Positions 1 to 8,094 of a stretch of 64,000 nucleotides of DNA are shown here, piece by piece. Location of the stretch: assembly GCA_021808665.1 (NCBI GenBank), contig JAKBBA010000004.1, positions 1 through 64,000 on the forward strand, in the 5' to 3' direction. Made by a program: the position numbers and the translations under genes. Source of the stretch: Actinomycetes bacterium (GTDB lineage Bacteria > Actinomycetota > Acidimicrobiia > Acidimicrobiales > Palsa-688). Each line of letters begins with the position of its first letter. Within the stretch, counting starts at the first letter, position 1. The notes beneath the pieces are model-generated. The model searched no databases, had not been told where the DNA came from, and worked only from the letters and a program-made list of their open reading frames with translations.

Positions 1-133
1 CTGCAGCAAGCCTTGGCTGTCGAACACATGCAAGTCCAACTCTTATAGTAGACAGACTCACAACGACGGGCGCCGCCTCTCGAAGCACAGCGCATAACGG
101 CATCTCTGACAGAGCGCTTTTTGTCAAGGGGGT

Positions 134-157
134 CTCCCCGTAGGGGAGTCGATTTTT
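134..157 (+). terminator. Rho-independent-like terminator hairpin
   Basis: A perfect 6-bp stem (CTCCCC, loop GTA, GGGGAG; 134-148) is followed after four bases by a run of five T (153-157). This is the layout of an intrinsic terminator reading rightwards. No gene ending just upstream is visible, so whatever it terminates lies outside the window or the hairpin belongs to a mobile-element end. Confidence 0.45.
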
Positions 158-235
158 GAGGGTTTTGGCGGGATGGATGCCCGGTTCGCGGGCGCGGCGA
201 AGCAGTCCTCGATGATCGCGGGTGTTCGGCTGGTT

Positions 236-262
236 CAAGCCGATAGCGGTGCTATCGGCTTG
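236..262. repeat. Perfect 12-bp inverted repeat
   Basis: CAAGCCGATAGC (236-247) and GCTATCGGCTTG (251-262) are exact inverse complements around a 3-base loop (GGT). No T-run follows, so it is not a canonical terminator. It sits in the non-coding segment downstream of the IS110-family transposase and may be part of a structured RNA or the element end. Confidence 0.7.
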
Positions 263-294
263 CTGGTAGCCCTGGTGCCTGCCGTCGGGTAGCA

Positions 295-378
295 GTCAAG
301 GGCGGCGCAGCCGTCCCGCAGGGACGTGAGGACCGCAGGCGTAGCGGTAGCGGAGCCGAGGACCGCAACGCCCTTGAC
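295..378. ncRNA. Candidate structured RNA beside IS110 transposase
   Basis: A long-range 10-bp perfect pairing (GTCAAGGGCG 295-304 with CGCCCTTGAC 369-378) encloses an inner hairpin (CGTCCC 312-317, loop GCA, GGGACG 321-326) and a direct repeat GAGGACCGCA (328-337 and 358-367). The nested pairing is visible directly. IS110-family elements are known to encode a bridge RNA in a non-coding end, with IS1111-type elements carrying it on the 3' side of the transposase; this segment is ~300 bp beyond the transposase stop. That role, and the strand, are inference only. Confidence 0.3.
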
Positions 379-676
379 GGCTGGACGGCGGTAGGCCACC
401 GCGACGCGTGTGAGTTATGGATCAGCTGGACTGGCGATGGGGTTTTTGGAGGTTCTCCTCGACAAAGGGGGGTGTGACACAGCGGGTCGCTCACCAGTAC
501 CCATCAAGTGGGCGTGGGCATGCCGGGTTCCGGATGCCGGGCATCTCTTCGCGCCGCGAGGGCGCATGGTGGGGTGCGGCCACAGCCAGGCGGGTTCAAT
601 CACTTAGTCGACGTCGCCACCGAGGTGGGAGTCATGCCGTTACACGAACGCGCGCCCTGGCTGTGCCCGATCCGGG
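379..676. other. Non-coding stretch downstream of transposase
   Basis: I see no convincing gene here. All open frames are short, compositionally odd and overlap each other on both strands. It is probably the non-coding end of the IS110-family element, whose termini cannot be set because this family lacks long terminal inverted repeats. Confidence 0.5.
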
Positions 677-1816
677 TCATCCGGCCTTTCCGGCTTCGGC
701 GAGGCAGCGGATGTGTCCATCCCGAAGCCCGTAGAAGACCATGATGACGAGCTTGCGGGCCACCGCCACCCGGGCGACGCTGTTGGGTCGCCGTTCGGCT
801 ATGCGGTGGTAGTCCGCTTTGAGTTTGGGGCCGCCCCGACCGTTGGAGACCGCCTCGATCGCCGCCCAGCGCACCAGCTTCGAGCCGGCCTTGGTGATAC
901 GCCCTCGGCGGACTTTGGTGTCGGACTCGTGGTGCTTGGGGGTCAACCCGGCCCAAGAGCACAGGGCCTGAGCTGACTTGAAGCGCCCGACGTCGCCGAT
1001 CTCGGCCACCATGATCGCCGCGATAGTCGGGCCTACACCGGGGATGGCCTGGATGGCCCGATAGCCGGCGTCGTCTTTCAGCTCACGGTGGATCTCCCGC
1101 TCGAGCATGTCGATCTCGCGGTCGTAGACCTCCACCAGATGGCGGATGGACTCGATGCGAGTGGTATACGCCCGGGGAAGATCGAGCTGGTCCAGCCAGA
1201 CCGGGCCGGCCACCCCCCACAGATCCTTCACCGGCGGGCGCAGCCCGTGCTTGGCCAGCACCGCCTTGAGCTGCGCTTTCAGCCCGGTGCGTAGCATGAC
1301 CAGCCGGGCCCGGAACCGGACCAGCTCTCTCAGCTCTCTCACCGCGTGCGGGGCTATCCACGCCTCGGGTAGTTTGCCCAGACGCATCCGGTCCAACAAG
1401 TCGCAGCAGTCCCGGTAGTCGTTCTTGACCCGCCGGTTCTCCCACGCCAAGCCTGAGGGGTTCACCAGGTGCACGTTGGCTCCCAGTTCCTGGAGGATAT
1501 CGACGGCCCAATACCACCCGTAGGTGGCTTCAATGGCCACCTCGGGGGCCTCGCCGGCGTCGCGTAAAGCTTCGGCCAAAGCGAAAGGGTCGTTGTCGAT
1601 ACGCGCCACGCCGACCTTCTCGCCGGCCTCGTTCTCCGTTACCACCACCGATCGGTTCAAATGCAGGTCGATCGCGACGTACTGTCGTTCCACAGTTCCT
1701 CTCCTTGCTCGGGAACGGGTTGGTTTTGTCGCCACCAGTGTCGTGCTGGAACCGTCCCGAGCGGGAGGAGAACCTCCCCCCGAGTTCACCGTCTTCGCCG
1801 ACGAGCTCTTCGCCAT
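677..1816 (-). CDS. IS110-family transposase
   Basis: DEDD-type recombinase of about 379 residues. The N-terminal RuvC-like domain shows the acidic residues in AIDLHLNRS, AIEATYGWYW and NDYRDCCDLLD; the C-terminal Transposase_20 domain shows IPGVGPTIAAIMVAEIGD, CSWAGLTPK and the GRITKAGSKLVRWAAIEA stretch with its conserved serine region. Length fits the family (about 340-420). I chose the ATG at 1816 because GGAGGG lies seven bases upstream; a TTG at 1873 is the alternative. Both domains look complete, so it could be active. It stands alone, with non-coding flanks of several hundred bases, as expected for an IS110 element. Confidence 0.9.
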   Translation of the reverse strand: MAKSSSAKTVNSGGGSPPARDGSSTTLVATKPTRSRARRGTVERQYVAIDLHLNRSVVVTENEAGEKVGVARIDNDPFALAEALRDAGEAPEVAIEATYGWYWAVDILQELGANVHLVNPSGLAWENRRVKNDYRDCCDLLDRMRLGKLPEAWIAPHAVRELRELVRFRARLVMLRTGLKAQLKAVLAKHGLRPPVKDLWGVAGPVWLDQLDLPRAYTTRIESIRHLVEVYDREIDMLEREIHRELKDDAGYRAIQAIPGVGPTIAAIMVAEIGDVGRFKSAQALCSWAGLTPKHHESDTKVRRGRITKAGSKLVRWAAIEAVSNGRGGPKLKADYHRIAERRPNSVARVAVARKLVIMVFYGLRDGHIRCLAEAGKAG

Positions 1817-2173
1817 CGCGGTGCCCTCCAAGGATGGGCTGCGGCCGAACCCTCCGTCCGGCTCACTCAGCAAGAGCGAGGCAAGCGCTCTGTCATCCCA
1901 TCACGTATGGAGCGGCGTGCCGGTGGGGTGGCCGCCGGAGCGATCGTTCGGGATCCTGCCTGGGCGCTCGGCTGGCCGCGGGGTCGAGGGCGGCAGGTCT
2001 TGCCGTGAGCTGTCGCGCATAGCGCGCCGTGCACGGCGGGTCTTACGAAACGCTCCCGCCCGGCACTGGCCTCCGACCTGGGGCGTTCCCGCAAGGGGTT
2101 GGTGCGGTAGGACAATCGCCGTCTCGTCGAAACAGGCCGGACGGCGCTAGGCGCCCGTTGTAGGCTCCACTCG
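1817..2173. other. Intergenic, IS110 5' flank
   Basis: No supported gene. Open frames on both strands are shadows without recognisable domains. For an IS110-type element this side (upstream of the transposase) is the alternative place for a bridge RNA. The right half also holds the leader of the LysE-like gene. Confidence 0.4.
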
Positions 2174-2812
2174 GTGGTGGCGACAAACAACTTCTTGTCC
2201 TTCGCGACCGTGGCCTTGGTCCTCGTCGCCGTGCCCGGTCCGAGCGTCGCTTTTACCATCAGCCGAGCGCTCACCGCCGGGCGCCGCGCCGCGCTGCTCA
2301 ACGTGGCGGGCAACACCATGGGACTTGTCGCCCAGGTGATGGCGGTGGCCTTCGGGCTCGGGGCCGTGGTGGAACGCTCAGCGCAGGTCTTCGCCGTGCT
2401 GAAGCTGGCAGGCGCCGCCTACCTCGTATTCCTAGGCGTCCAGGCCATCCGGCACCGGCACTCCTTCGCCCAGGCGCTGTCGCACCGGGTGAGACCACTC
2501 TCACCGCTTCGAGCGCTGCGCGACGGAGCCATGGTCGGGGTCACCAATCCGAAGACGATCGCGGTGTTCGTGATCGTCCTACCGCAGTTCACCGTCCCGG
2601 CTAGGGGACACCTGGCAGCCCAGCTGATCACCCTCGGCTTGGTCTTCCCCCTCATCGCCTTGATCCTAGACAGCATGTGGGCCCTGGCCGCAGGAACCGC
2701 CGGCCAGTGGCTCTCCCGCTCTCCCCGCCGACTCGCAGCCGTTGGCGGCACCGCCGGCCTGGCGATGATCGGCCTTGGCGTCAGCCTGGCGGCGACCGGC
2801 CGCAAGGACTGA
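2174..2812 (+). CDS. LysE/RhtB-family amino-acid exporter
   Basis: Integral membrane protein of 212 residues, the usual length for LysE/RhtB translocators that export amino acids or related metabolites. The family signature VPGPSVAFTISRALTAGRRAALLNVAGN-type region near residue 20-50 is plain (PGPS motif then GxxAGL-like G), followed by six hydrophobic segments and the conserved GVTNPKTIAVFV stretch around residue 120. The start is GTG at 2174 or the next codon GTG at 2177; no strong ribosome site is visible. It is isolated between mobile-element debris, so its substrate cannot be inferred from context. Confidence 0.85.
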   Translation: MVATNNFLSFATVALVLVAVPGPSVAFTISRALTAGRRAALLNVAGNTMGLVAQVMAVAFGLGAVVERSAQVFAVLKLAGAAYLVFLGVQAIRHRHSFAQALSHRVRPLSPLRALRDGAMVGVTNPKTIAVFVIVLPQFTVPARGHLAAQLITLGLVFPLIALILDSMWALAAGTAGQWLSRSPRRLAAVGGTAGLAMIGLGVSLAATGRKD

Positions 2813-3167
2813 CTCCGCCGCCCGCAGCGGGATCCGCTTGCTGGCGCTCACGAAACAGCCCCGGGGTCTACCAGCGGGCAATGCGCTTGCTCAGTAGCCC
2901 CAGAACGGACGCGTAACTGGGTGATAGGCCCTTCGCGGCGGGACGCTGGGAGTCCGCATCGACGAGCGCCTACTCGGCGTTCTGGCACAGGCCGAAGCGT
3001 ACTGGGAAGGCTGTACGGACTCACGCAGAACGTCTGTCACGCGAGGCGCTGATCGTCCTCGCCGTCGACACCTTGTGGGTCGATACTCGCGGCAGATCGG
3101 GCCGCGCTCGTGATGTGTCCTGGCCGAAGGTCCAACAGGCGCCCAGGCTGCCTGTGACTCCGGGCCC
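2813..3167. other. Intergenic, possible relic
   Basis: No intact gene. On the plus strand around 2950-3080 a short open stretch reads RIDERLLGVLAQAEAY and, further on, SVTREALIVLAVDTL, faintly like a ribbon-helix-helix protein, but there is no good start and the similarity is weak. I treat it as decayed or chance sequence. Confidence 0.3.
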
Positions 3168-3573
3168 TTAGCGGACCTCGATGAGCTGGGAGAGCTTCTC
3201 TCGGTCAGCCGGCCGGTGGGGGACCTGGACCCAGAGGGTGAGGGAGGGATCGGCGGCGACGACGAGCTCGGTGACGTCGAGGCGGACGATGTCGACCGGC
3301 GGGCGGCGGATGGCGGATGGCGGTCTGGCCGGTGAGCGCACGCTCGACGCGGCTGTCGGCCCACCGGGTGGCGAACTGCTCGCTGTCTTCCTTGAGGGCG
3401 GAGGCGAGCTCGGCGAAGCGCGCGTCGAGGGGATGCTCGGCGGCCGCTTCGCGGAACTGGCCGAGGAGGTGGCGGCCGCGTTCTTCCCACCCGACGCCCA
3501 TTGACGCAGGGGTGCCCCTGGCGAAGTAGAGCCACATGAGGTTGCACCGACCCGGCGGCAGGGTGTCGGTCTG
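3168..3573 (-). pseudogene. MmyB-type regulator ligand-domain remnant, frameshifted
   Basis: The minus strand encodes the C-terminal ligand-binding half of an XRE/MmyB-type transcription regulator: LPPGRCNLMWLYFARG, then GWEERGRHLLGQFREAAAEH, then FAELASALKEDSEQFATRW and the IRHP motif. At about 3300-3312 the reading frame breaks, and the rest of the domain (VDIVRLDVTELVVAADPSL, LWVQVPHRPADREKLSQL) continues in another frame to a stop at 3168. The N-terminal helix-turn-helix is missing: an in-frame TAG lies at 3574-3576. It is therefore a truncated, frameshifted pseudogene. Confidence 0.7.
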
Positions 3574-3647
3574 CTAGATACTGGCGTGTTGCCCCGCCCC
3601 CAAGTACAGGCGTTTTCCGGCGTCTCTGTGCGTTTATAGGGGACAGT

Positions 3648-3785
3648 TTGTGGCACGAGCTCGGCGAAAGCGGCGACGAGAGCCCGGTCAGACCAGGAGA
3701 ACCGGGGTCTGGCGACCTGGCGATGAAGGACAGCGACTTGGTGGCGGAGCGCGAGGATCTCGGCGCCCTTTGCGACGTCGCTCAT
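3648..3785 (-). pseudogene. N-terminal scrap of integrase-core transposase
   Basis: Forty-six residues (MSDVAKGAEILALRHQVAVL, HRQVARPRFSWSDRALVAAF) match the start of the long actinobacterial integrase/transposase family whose members begin with EILALRHQLAVLRRQ and RPRFTWSDRALLAAL. Similarity stops abruptly after AFAELVPQ, where the sequence runs into unrelated DNA. The rve catalytic core is absent, so this is dead debris left by a rearrangement whose breakpoint is near 3647. Confidence 0.65.
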
Positions 3786-3934
3786 CCGAGCAACCGCGTG
3801 AACTCGACGATGCGGTGGACAAGGCGGTAGGGGAAGCTGAGCGTCGCGGCCCGGCAGGATCGCCGCCCTAATGGAGGCTGGTCAAGCCGAGGATGTGATT
3901 GTTGGACCGTTCCAGCAGGCTGGCAGTGCTCAGC

Positions 3935-3977
3935 TTGACATCGGGAGGGTCTGTGGTACATTAGTTAAGTAATGAAC
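3935..3977 (+). promoter_or_regulatory. Promoter with overlapping palindromic operator
   Basis: TTGACA (3935-3940) is followed after 16 bp by TACATT (3957-3962), a plausible -35/-10 pair. Overlapping the -10 is an inverted repeat GTACATTA (3956-3963), spacer GTTAAG, TAATGAAC (3970-3977), with one mismatch in eight-base arms. YtrA-subfamily GntR proteins bind palindromes of the GTACTA...TAGTAC kind and repress their own operon, and the regulator gene starts 40 bases downstream, so autorepression is likely. Confidence 0.55.
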
Positions 3978-4017
3978 CAGCGAAGCGGGGTCAACGGCAG
4001 CAGTCCGGGGGTGGTCC

Positions 4018-4395
4018 GTGCTCGATGACGGAGCGCCGATCTTTTCCCAGATCGCCGATCGCTTGGCCGACGCCATCGCCGAGGGAACGCTCGTCGAGGG
4101 CGACCAGGTGCCATCCACGACCGAGCTCGCGGCCTTCTACCGGATCAACCCAGCCACCGCGGCCAAGGGCATAAACGTGCTGAGCGACCGCGGGCTGGTG
4201 GAGAAGCGGCGTGGCATCGGCATGTTCGTGGCAGCCGGCGCCCAGGCCCGATTGCTTGATGAGCGACGCCGGCGTTTTGCCGAGCGCTACGTCGAGCCGA
4301 TGGTCACCGAGGCCACCCGGCTCGGGATCGACGTCGACACGCTGACGGTGATGATCCGAGAGTCCGAGCACATCCAAGGAGGTATCAAGGTATGA
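4018..4395 (+). CDS. GntR-family regulator, YtrA type
   Basis: A 125-residue repressor with an N-terminal winged helix-turn-helix (APIFSQIADRLADAIAEGTL; DQVPSTTELAAFYRINPATA; GLVEKRRGIGMFV) and only a short helical tail instead of an effector domain, as in the YtrA subfamily. Such proteins are dimeric DNA-binding repressors of linked ABC-transporter operons. The GTG start at 4018 gives the right domain start. It overlaps the ATPase gene by four bases (ATGA at 4392), so the three genes form one operon, and a palindrome over the -10 box upstream is the likely operator. Confidence 0.88.
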   Translation: MLDDGAPIFSQIADRLADAIAEGTLVEGDQVPSTTELAAFYRINPATAAKGINVLSDRGLVEKRRGIGMFVAAGAQARLLDERRRRFAERYVEPMVTEATRLGIDVDTLTVMIRESEHIQGGIKV

Positions 4396-5287
4396 CGCCG
4401 ACGATCTCAGTGACCAGCCTGACTCGCCGCTACCGCGACCACGTCGCCCTCGACGATGTCACCGTCGACATCGACGGGCCGTCGATTGTGGGGCTGCTCG
4501 GTCGCAACGGTGCCGGGAAGACCACGCTGATGCGGATCATCGCCAACCAGGAGCTCGCATCAACCGGCACGGTCCGAGTCTTCGGGGCCAGCCCGGTCGA
4601 GAACGATGCGATCCTTCGCCGCATGGTGCTGGTACGCGAGGACCAAGCGTTCCCCGACTTCAAGATTCGCCACGCGCTGCGGGCCGCGTCGTGGTTCTGT
4701 CCCAACTGGAGCAGCGAGGTGCCGAGGGGCTGCTGCGGGACTTCGACCTCCCGGCCAACCGGGCCATCAAGAAGCTCTCCCGGGGGATGCGCTCGGCGCT
4801 CGGCATCGTGATCGGACTGGCAGCGCAAGCCGAGATCACGCTGTTCGACGAGCCCTACGCAGGCCTCGACGCCGTCGCACGGCAGCTGTTCTACGACCGG
4901 CTCCTGGCCAGCTATGCGCAGCGTCCGTCAACCATCGTTCTGTCGACCCATCTGATCGACGAAGCCGCCGACCTGCTGGAACGGGTGGTGATCATCGACC
5001 ACGGACGGATCGTGCTCGACGCGGCCGCCGACGAAGTGCGCGGCAGCGCCACGACGGTGAGCGGGCCGATCGCTGCGGTAGAAGAGTTCGTCTCGGGTCG
5101 CCGCACGTGGGACCGTCGCCGGGTCGCGTCGCAGGAATCGATCGTGGTAGCTGGGTCGCTCGATGACGGCGACTGGGCCCGGGCCCGACAGCTGCACGTG
5201 AGCCTGGAGCCGCTGTCATTGCAACAGGTCGTGGTTCACGCCGCTGGCGAGATCAGTGAAGAGTCCAAGGAGAAGTCGAACGCATGA
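4392..5287 (+). pseudogene. YtrB-like ABC ATPase with internal frameshift
   Basis: Together the two reading frames make one ABC ATPase of about 297 residues. Frame one (from 4392) has Walker A GLLGRNGAGKTTLMRI and a Q-loop-like VREDQAFP; frame two (to 5287) has the signature LSRGMRSALGIV, Walker B ITLFDEPYAGLD and the H-switch LSTHLIDEA. The frame changes after SWFCPNWSSE, at about 4715-4725, where adding one base would restore the normal continuation AEGLLRDFDLP. Either the gene is broken or one base is missing from the assembly; every motif on both sides is intact, which favours a recent event or an error. It is coupled by ATGA overlaps to both neighbours. Confidence 0.8.
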
Positions 5288-5976
5288 GCACTTACCTCAA
5301 CGTCGCCCGCTACCACCTCGTCCAGCGCGTCAACTACTTGGTCCTGCCCTGGGCGATCCTGGCGTTCGTCTTCGCCGCCGACGTGGCCATCTTGGAAATG
5401 ATCCCGTCTGGCAACAGCGCACACCGTTACGTCGGTGGGCTGGGTTCGATCTTCTTCCTCGCATTCGTCCTTGGCGTCCAGAGCGTCGCCCGGTCCTTGC
5501 CCTTCGGATTAGCCCTCGGCGTCAGTCGCCGCTCGTACTACCTCGGGACCGCGATGCTCGCCGTCGCCCTCGCCGCAGCCGTCGGGGTGGTTACCGCCGT
5601 CGGCCAGGCAGTCGAGCGATCCACGGGGGGATGGGGGATCGCCATGGAGTTCTTCCGGGTGCCGTACATCCTCAACGGGCCGTGGTATCTCACTTGGCTG
5701 ACGTCCTTCGTCGCGCTGACGTTGCTCTTCGTCTACGGCATGTGGTTCGGCCTCGTCTACCGCCGCTGGAGCCTTGTCGGCCTCGCCGCCTTCGTCGCTG
5801 CTCAGATCACTGTCTTGCTCATCGGAGCGCTGGCGGTAACCTGGAGCCACGCCTGGCACGACATCGGACACTTCTTTACTGCCCTCAGCGCCGGCGGGCT
5901 CACCGGCCTCCTGGCCGCCCTCGCCGTCGTGCTCCTCGCCGGTGGGTTCTCCACCATGCGCCGCCTGACCGTCTGA
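5284..5976 (+). CDS. ABC exporter membrane subunit (YtrC-like role)
   Basis: A 230-residue membrane protein with about six hydrophobic segments (for example LVLPWAILAFVFAADVAIL and LGSIFFLAFVLGVQSVA) starting with ATGA overlap on the ATPase gene. No sequence motif fixes its family, but position after a YtrA regulator and an ABC ATPase makes it the transmembrane partner of a small ABC-2-type exporter, a class often induced by cell-wall antibiotics. FGLALGVSRRSYYLGT resembles the cytoplasmic loop seen in such permeases. If the ATPase is truly frameshifted, this protein has no motor here. Confidence 0.65.
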   Translation: MSTYLNVARYHLVQRVNYLVLPWAILAFVFAADVAILEMIPSGNSAHRYVGGLGSIFFLAFVLGVQSVARSLPFGLALGVSRRSYYLGTAMLAVALAAAVGVVTAVGQAVERSTGGWGIAMEFFRVPYILNGPWYLTWLTSFVALTLLFVYGMWFGLVYRRWSLVGLAAFVAAQITVLLIGALAVTWSHAWHDIGHFFTALSAGGLTGLLAALAVVLLAGGFSTMRRLTV

Positions 5977-6165
5977 GGACTCCCGCGAACGCGAGCTGGC
6001 AATGAGGACCTTGACGGGGAAGCGCCACGTAGCCTCGACCCCACCGGACGAGGCCGTCAGCGCTGGCCGAATCGTTGGAAAGGGCCGCTCAATGCTTTTA
6101 CGATCGGCTCGCCGGATCGTGCAATCACCTCAACGAAGTAACCGAGGTTCACTCGTAAGAGAAGA

Positions 6166-6189
6166 GGGTCTTCCGGCATGAATGTGGGT
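6166..6189. repeat. ISL3 left terminal inverted repeat
   Basis: Twenty-four bases pairing with 7658-7681 (19/24 identical in inverse complement). The core CCGGCAT is shared by both ends. Confidence 0.8.
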
Positions 6190-6390
6190 GAACGCGTCGA
6201 TGTGACCGGGAAGTTCCTTGTGTAGGACAAGAGCTTCGACGCCGGTCAGCGGGGGTGACGATCTGTCCCCGTTTCGCGACCTGGGTCGGAGTAGGTGGGC
6301 TCGGCGTTCGCACCGGGTATCCGAGTGACGCGCACGGGTGGTCTCTAGGTTCGGGGTTGCGACACCAACCGAGCCGAGGAGACCGATCCC

Positions 6391-7653
6391 GTGCGCGTCA
6401 CCACTGCATTTAAGCGCCTTGTCGACCTGCCCGGGGTGACCGTCACCGACGTGGTCTTCGAGCCGGCCACAGTGGTGGTCACCGTCAAGCTGCGAAGCCG
6501 GAAGCTGTGCTGCCCCGAGTGCCACTACACGACCAACGCCCGCTACGACACCCGCCCGGTCTCCTCGTCGTGGCGGCACCTCGATCTGGGCCGCTGGCGC
6601 CTCGAAGTTCGGGCCGATCTCCGTCGGGTCGACTGTCCCGCCCATGGCGCCCGCACCCAGGGGGTGCCCTTCGCCCGGGCCGGCTCCCGGTTCACCAGAG
6701 ACTTCGAGGACCTGGTCGGGTGGCTCGCCACCACCATGGACAAGACAGCCCTGTGCCGCCTGGTGCGCATCGACTGGGACACCGTCGGGCGCATCATCTG
6801 CCGGGTGATGGCGACCGGGCTCGACAACAAGCGCCTGGACAGGCTGTTCGTGGCCGGCGTCGACGAGGTCTCCTGGCGCAAGGGTCACTCCTATCTCACG
6901 TTGGTCTCGAACCACGCCACCGGCAGGTTCGTCTGGGGCAAGCAGGGCAAGGACGCCGACACGCTTGACTGCTTCTTCGACGAGCTCGGCGCGAAGCGCT
7001 CGGCAGCGATCACCGCCATGTCGATGGACATGGGCCCCGCCTACGAGAAGTCCGCCCGCAAGGAGCACCACGCCGTCAACGCGGTGATCTGCTACGACCC
7101 CTTTCACGTCGTCCAGCTCGTCACCAAAGCCTTGGACCAGGTCCGCAGGTCCGTGTGGCAGGACCTACGCAAGCTGGCCGACCAGGAGGCGGCCAAGCGT
7201 TTCAAGGGGGCGCGCTGGGCGCTGCTGAAGAACCCAGGCGACCTGAGCGACGACCAGGCCGCCACCCTGCGCAAGCTGAAGCGCCGAGGCGGGGACCTGT
7301 GGCGGGCCTACACCCTGAAAGAGGCCCTTCGGGCTGTGTTTGCCGGCGACCTCTCCGAAGAAGAAGTCGCTATCCTGCTCGACCGGTTCTGCTCGAAGGC
7401 ACAACGCTCCGGCCTGAAACCCTTCGTCACTGCGGCCAAGACCATCCGCAAGCGCCGTGGGGGCATCCTCGCCGCGGTACGCCTCGGCATCAACAACGCC
7501 CGCCACGAAGGACTGAACCGCCGGGTGCGCCTGATCGTCAACCGCGCCTACGGCTTCCACTCCGCCAACGCCGCACTCGGCCTCATCATGCTAACACTCG
7601 GCCCCATCGAACACGTCCTCCCCCACGAACAACGCCGGGGCTCGGATCCCTGA
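6391..7653 (+). CDS. ISL3-family transposase
   Basis: A 420-residue DDE transposase of normal family length. The N-terminus has a zinc-finger-like region (KLCCPECH, then RRVDCPAHG), then a helix-turn-helix (TALCRLVRIDWDTVGRII). The catalytic core includes VAGVDEVSWRKGHSYLTLVS (first Asp), AITAMSMDMGPAYEKS (second Asp) and the C-terminal INNARHEGLNRRVRLIVNRA (Glu), followed by GFHSANAALGLIML, the family ending. The frame is intact, the start ATG-less GTG at 6391 is preceded by GAGGAGACC, and both inverted ends are present, so the element may be able to move. Confidence 0.93.
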   Translation: MRVTTAFKRLVDLPGVTVTDVVFEPATVVVTVKLRSRKLCCPECHYTTNARYDTRPVSSSWRHLDLGRWRLEVRADLRRVDCPAHGARTQGVPFARAGSRFTRDFEDLVGWLATTMDKTALCRLVRIDWDTVGRIICRVMATGLDNKRLDRLFVAGVDEVSWRKGHSYLTLVSNHATGRFVWGKQGKDADTLDCFFDELGAKRSAAITAMSMDMGPAYEKSARKEHHAVNAVICYDPFHVVQLVTKALDQVRRSVWQDLRKLADQEAAKRFKGARWALLKNPGDLSDDQAATLRKLKRRGGDLWRAYTLKEALRAVFAGDLSEEEVAILLDRFCSKAQRSGLKPFVTAAKTIRKRRGGILAAVRLGINNARHEGLNRRVRLIVNRAYGFHSANAALGLIMLTLGPIEHVLPHEQRRGSDP

Positions 7654-7657
7654 AACG

Positions 7658-7681
7658 ACCCGCATCTATGCCGGGAGGCCC
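7658..7681. repeat. ISL3 right terminal inverted repeat
   Basis: Pairs with 6166-6189. It begins four bases after the transposase stop codon, the compact arrangement normal for ISL3 elements. Confidence 0.8.
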
Positions 7682-8094
7682 CTATTTCTACGGGGTTCAG
7701 AGCCGTAACTTCGGACTAGTTCGTCTGGTTCTTCGCGCCCTCTTGCGTATGCGCAACGCCCTGACCAGCGGGTTCGCGTTGGGACTCGTGTCGAAGATCC
7801 GGGTTTCTCGGGTGTTTTTGTCGGGGCCTTATCAATCCTGCGTACGCATGCGTATGCAGGGTGTGCGCGGCGAGATGTGGCCGGTGAGCTGCGGGTTCGC
7901 GGCGGCTGGCGGCTGGACGTCGCCCACCGCTGCGCTCTTGCGCGCGCATGCACAGGGTATACGTACGCACTGCACTGATCAACGAGATCTCGACGGGCCG
8001 CGCCCGAAGTGGTCCTCGGGACGCTGCCGTGGCATCGCGTAGGGCGATCTGGGCGGGCGTTCGGTGCTCCTGGTGCCGCTCGTGGTCCTGCGCC
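7682..8094. other. Intergenic with palindrome and GCGTATGC-rich sequence
   Basis: No supported gene. The stretch contains a 20-bp near-palindrome (7839-7858) and repeated GCGTATGC/GTACGCA-like words around 7745 and 7960. The upstream half may be old insertion-site flank; the downstream half precedes the methyltransferase gene. Confidence 0.4.
7839..7858. repeat. 20-bp near-perfect palindrome
   Basis: TGCGTACGCATGCGTATGCA reads the same on both strands at 18 of 20 positions. It could be an operator or a recombination target; nothing in the sequence shows which. Confidence 0.6.

Larger units (their letters stand above)
6166..7681 (+). mobile_element. ISL3-family insertion sequence, complete
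   Basis: A 1.5-kb element bounded by imperfect 24-bp terminal inverted repeats: 6166-6189 (begins GGGTCTTCCGGCATG) and 7658-7681 (inverse complement begins GGGCCTCCCGGCATA), identical at 19 of 24 positions. It holds one intact transposase gene. I find no matching 8-bp direct repeats at the borders, so either the ends are off by a base or two or the flanks were rearranged after insertion. Confidence 0.85.

Noticed and set aside
1..60. Fourteen bases resembling the start of 16S rRNA (AACACATGCAAGTC)
   Set aside because: The surrounding sequence does not match 16S rRNA on either side and no further rRNA helices follow, so it is a chance match.
2891..3547. 218-codon minus-strand open frame
   Set aside because: Arg/Pro/Ser-rich shadow overlapping the MmyB-type remnant in another frame; no domain.
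6130..7107. 325-codon minus-strand open frame
   Set aside because: Antisense to the intact ISL3 transposase and composed of Gly/His/Val shadows.
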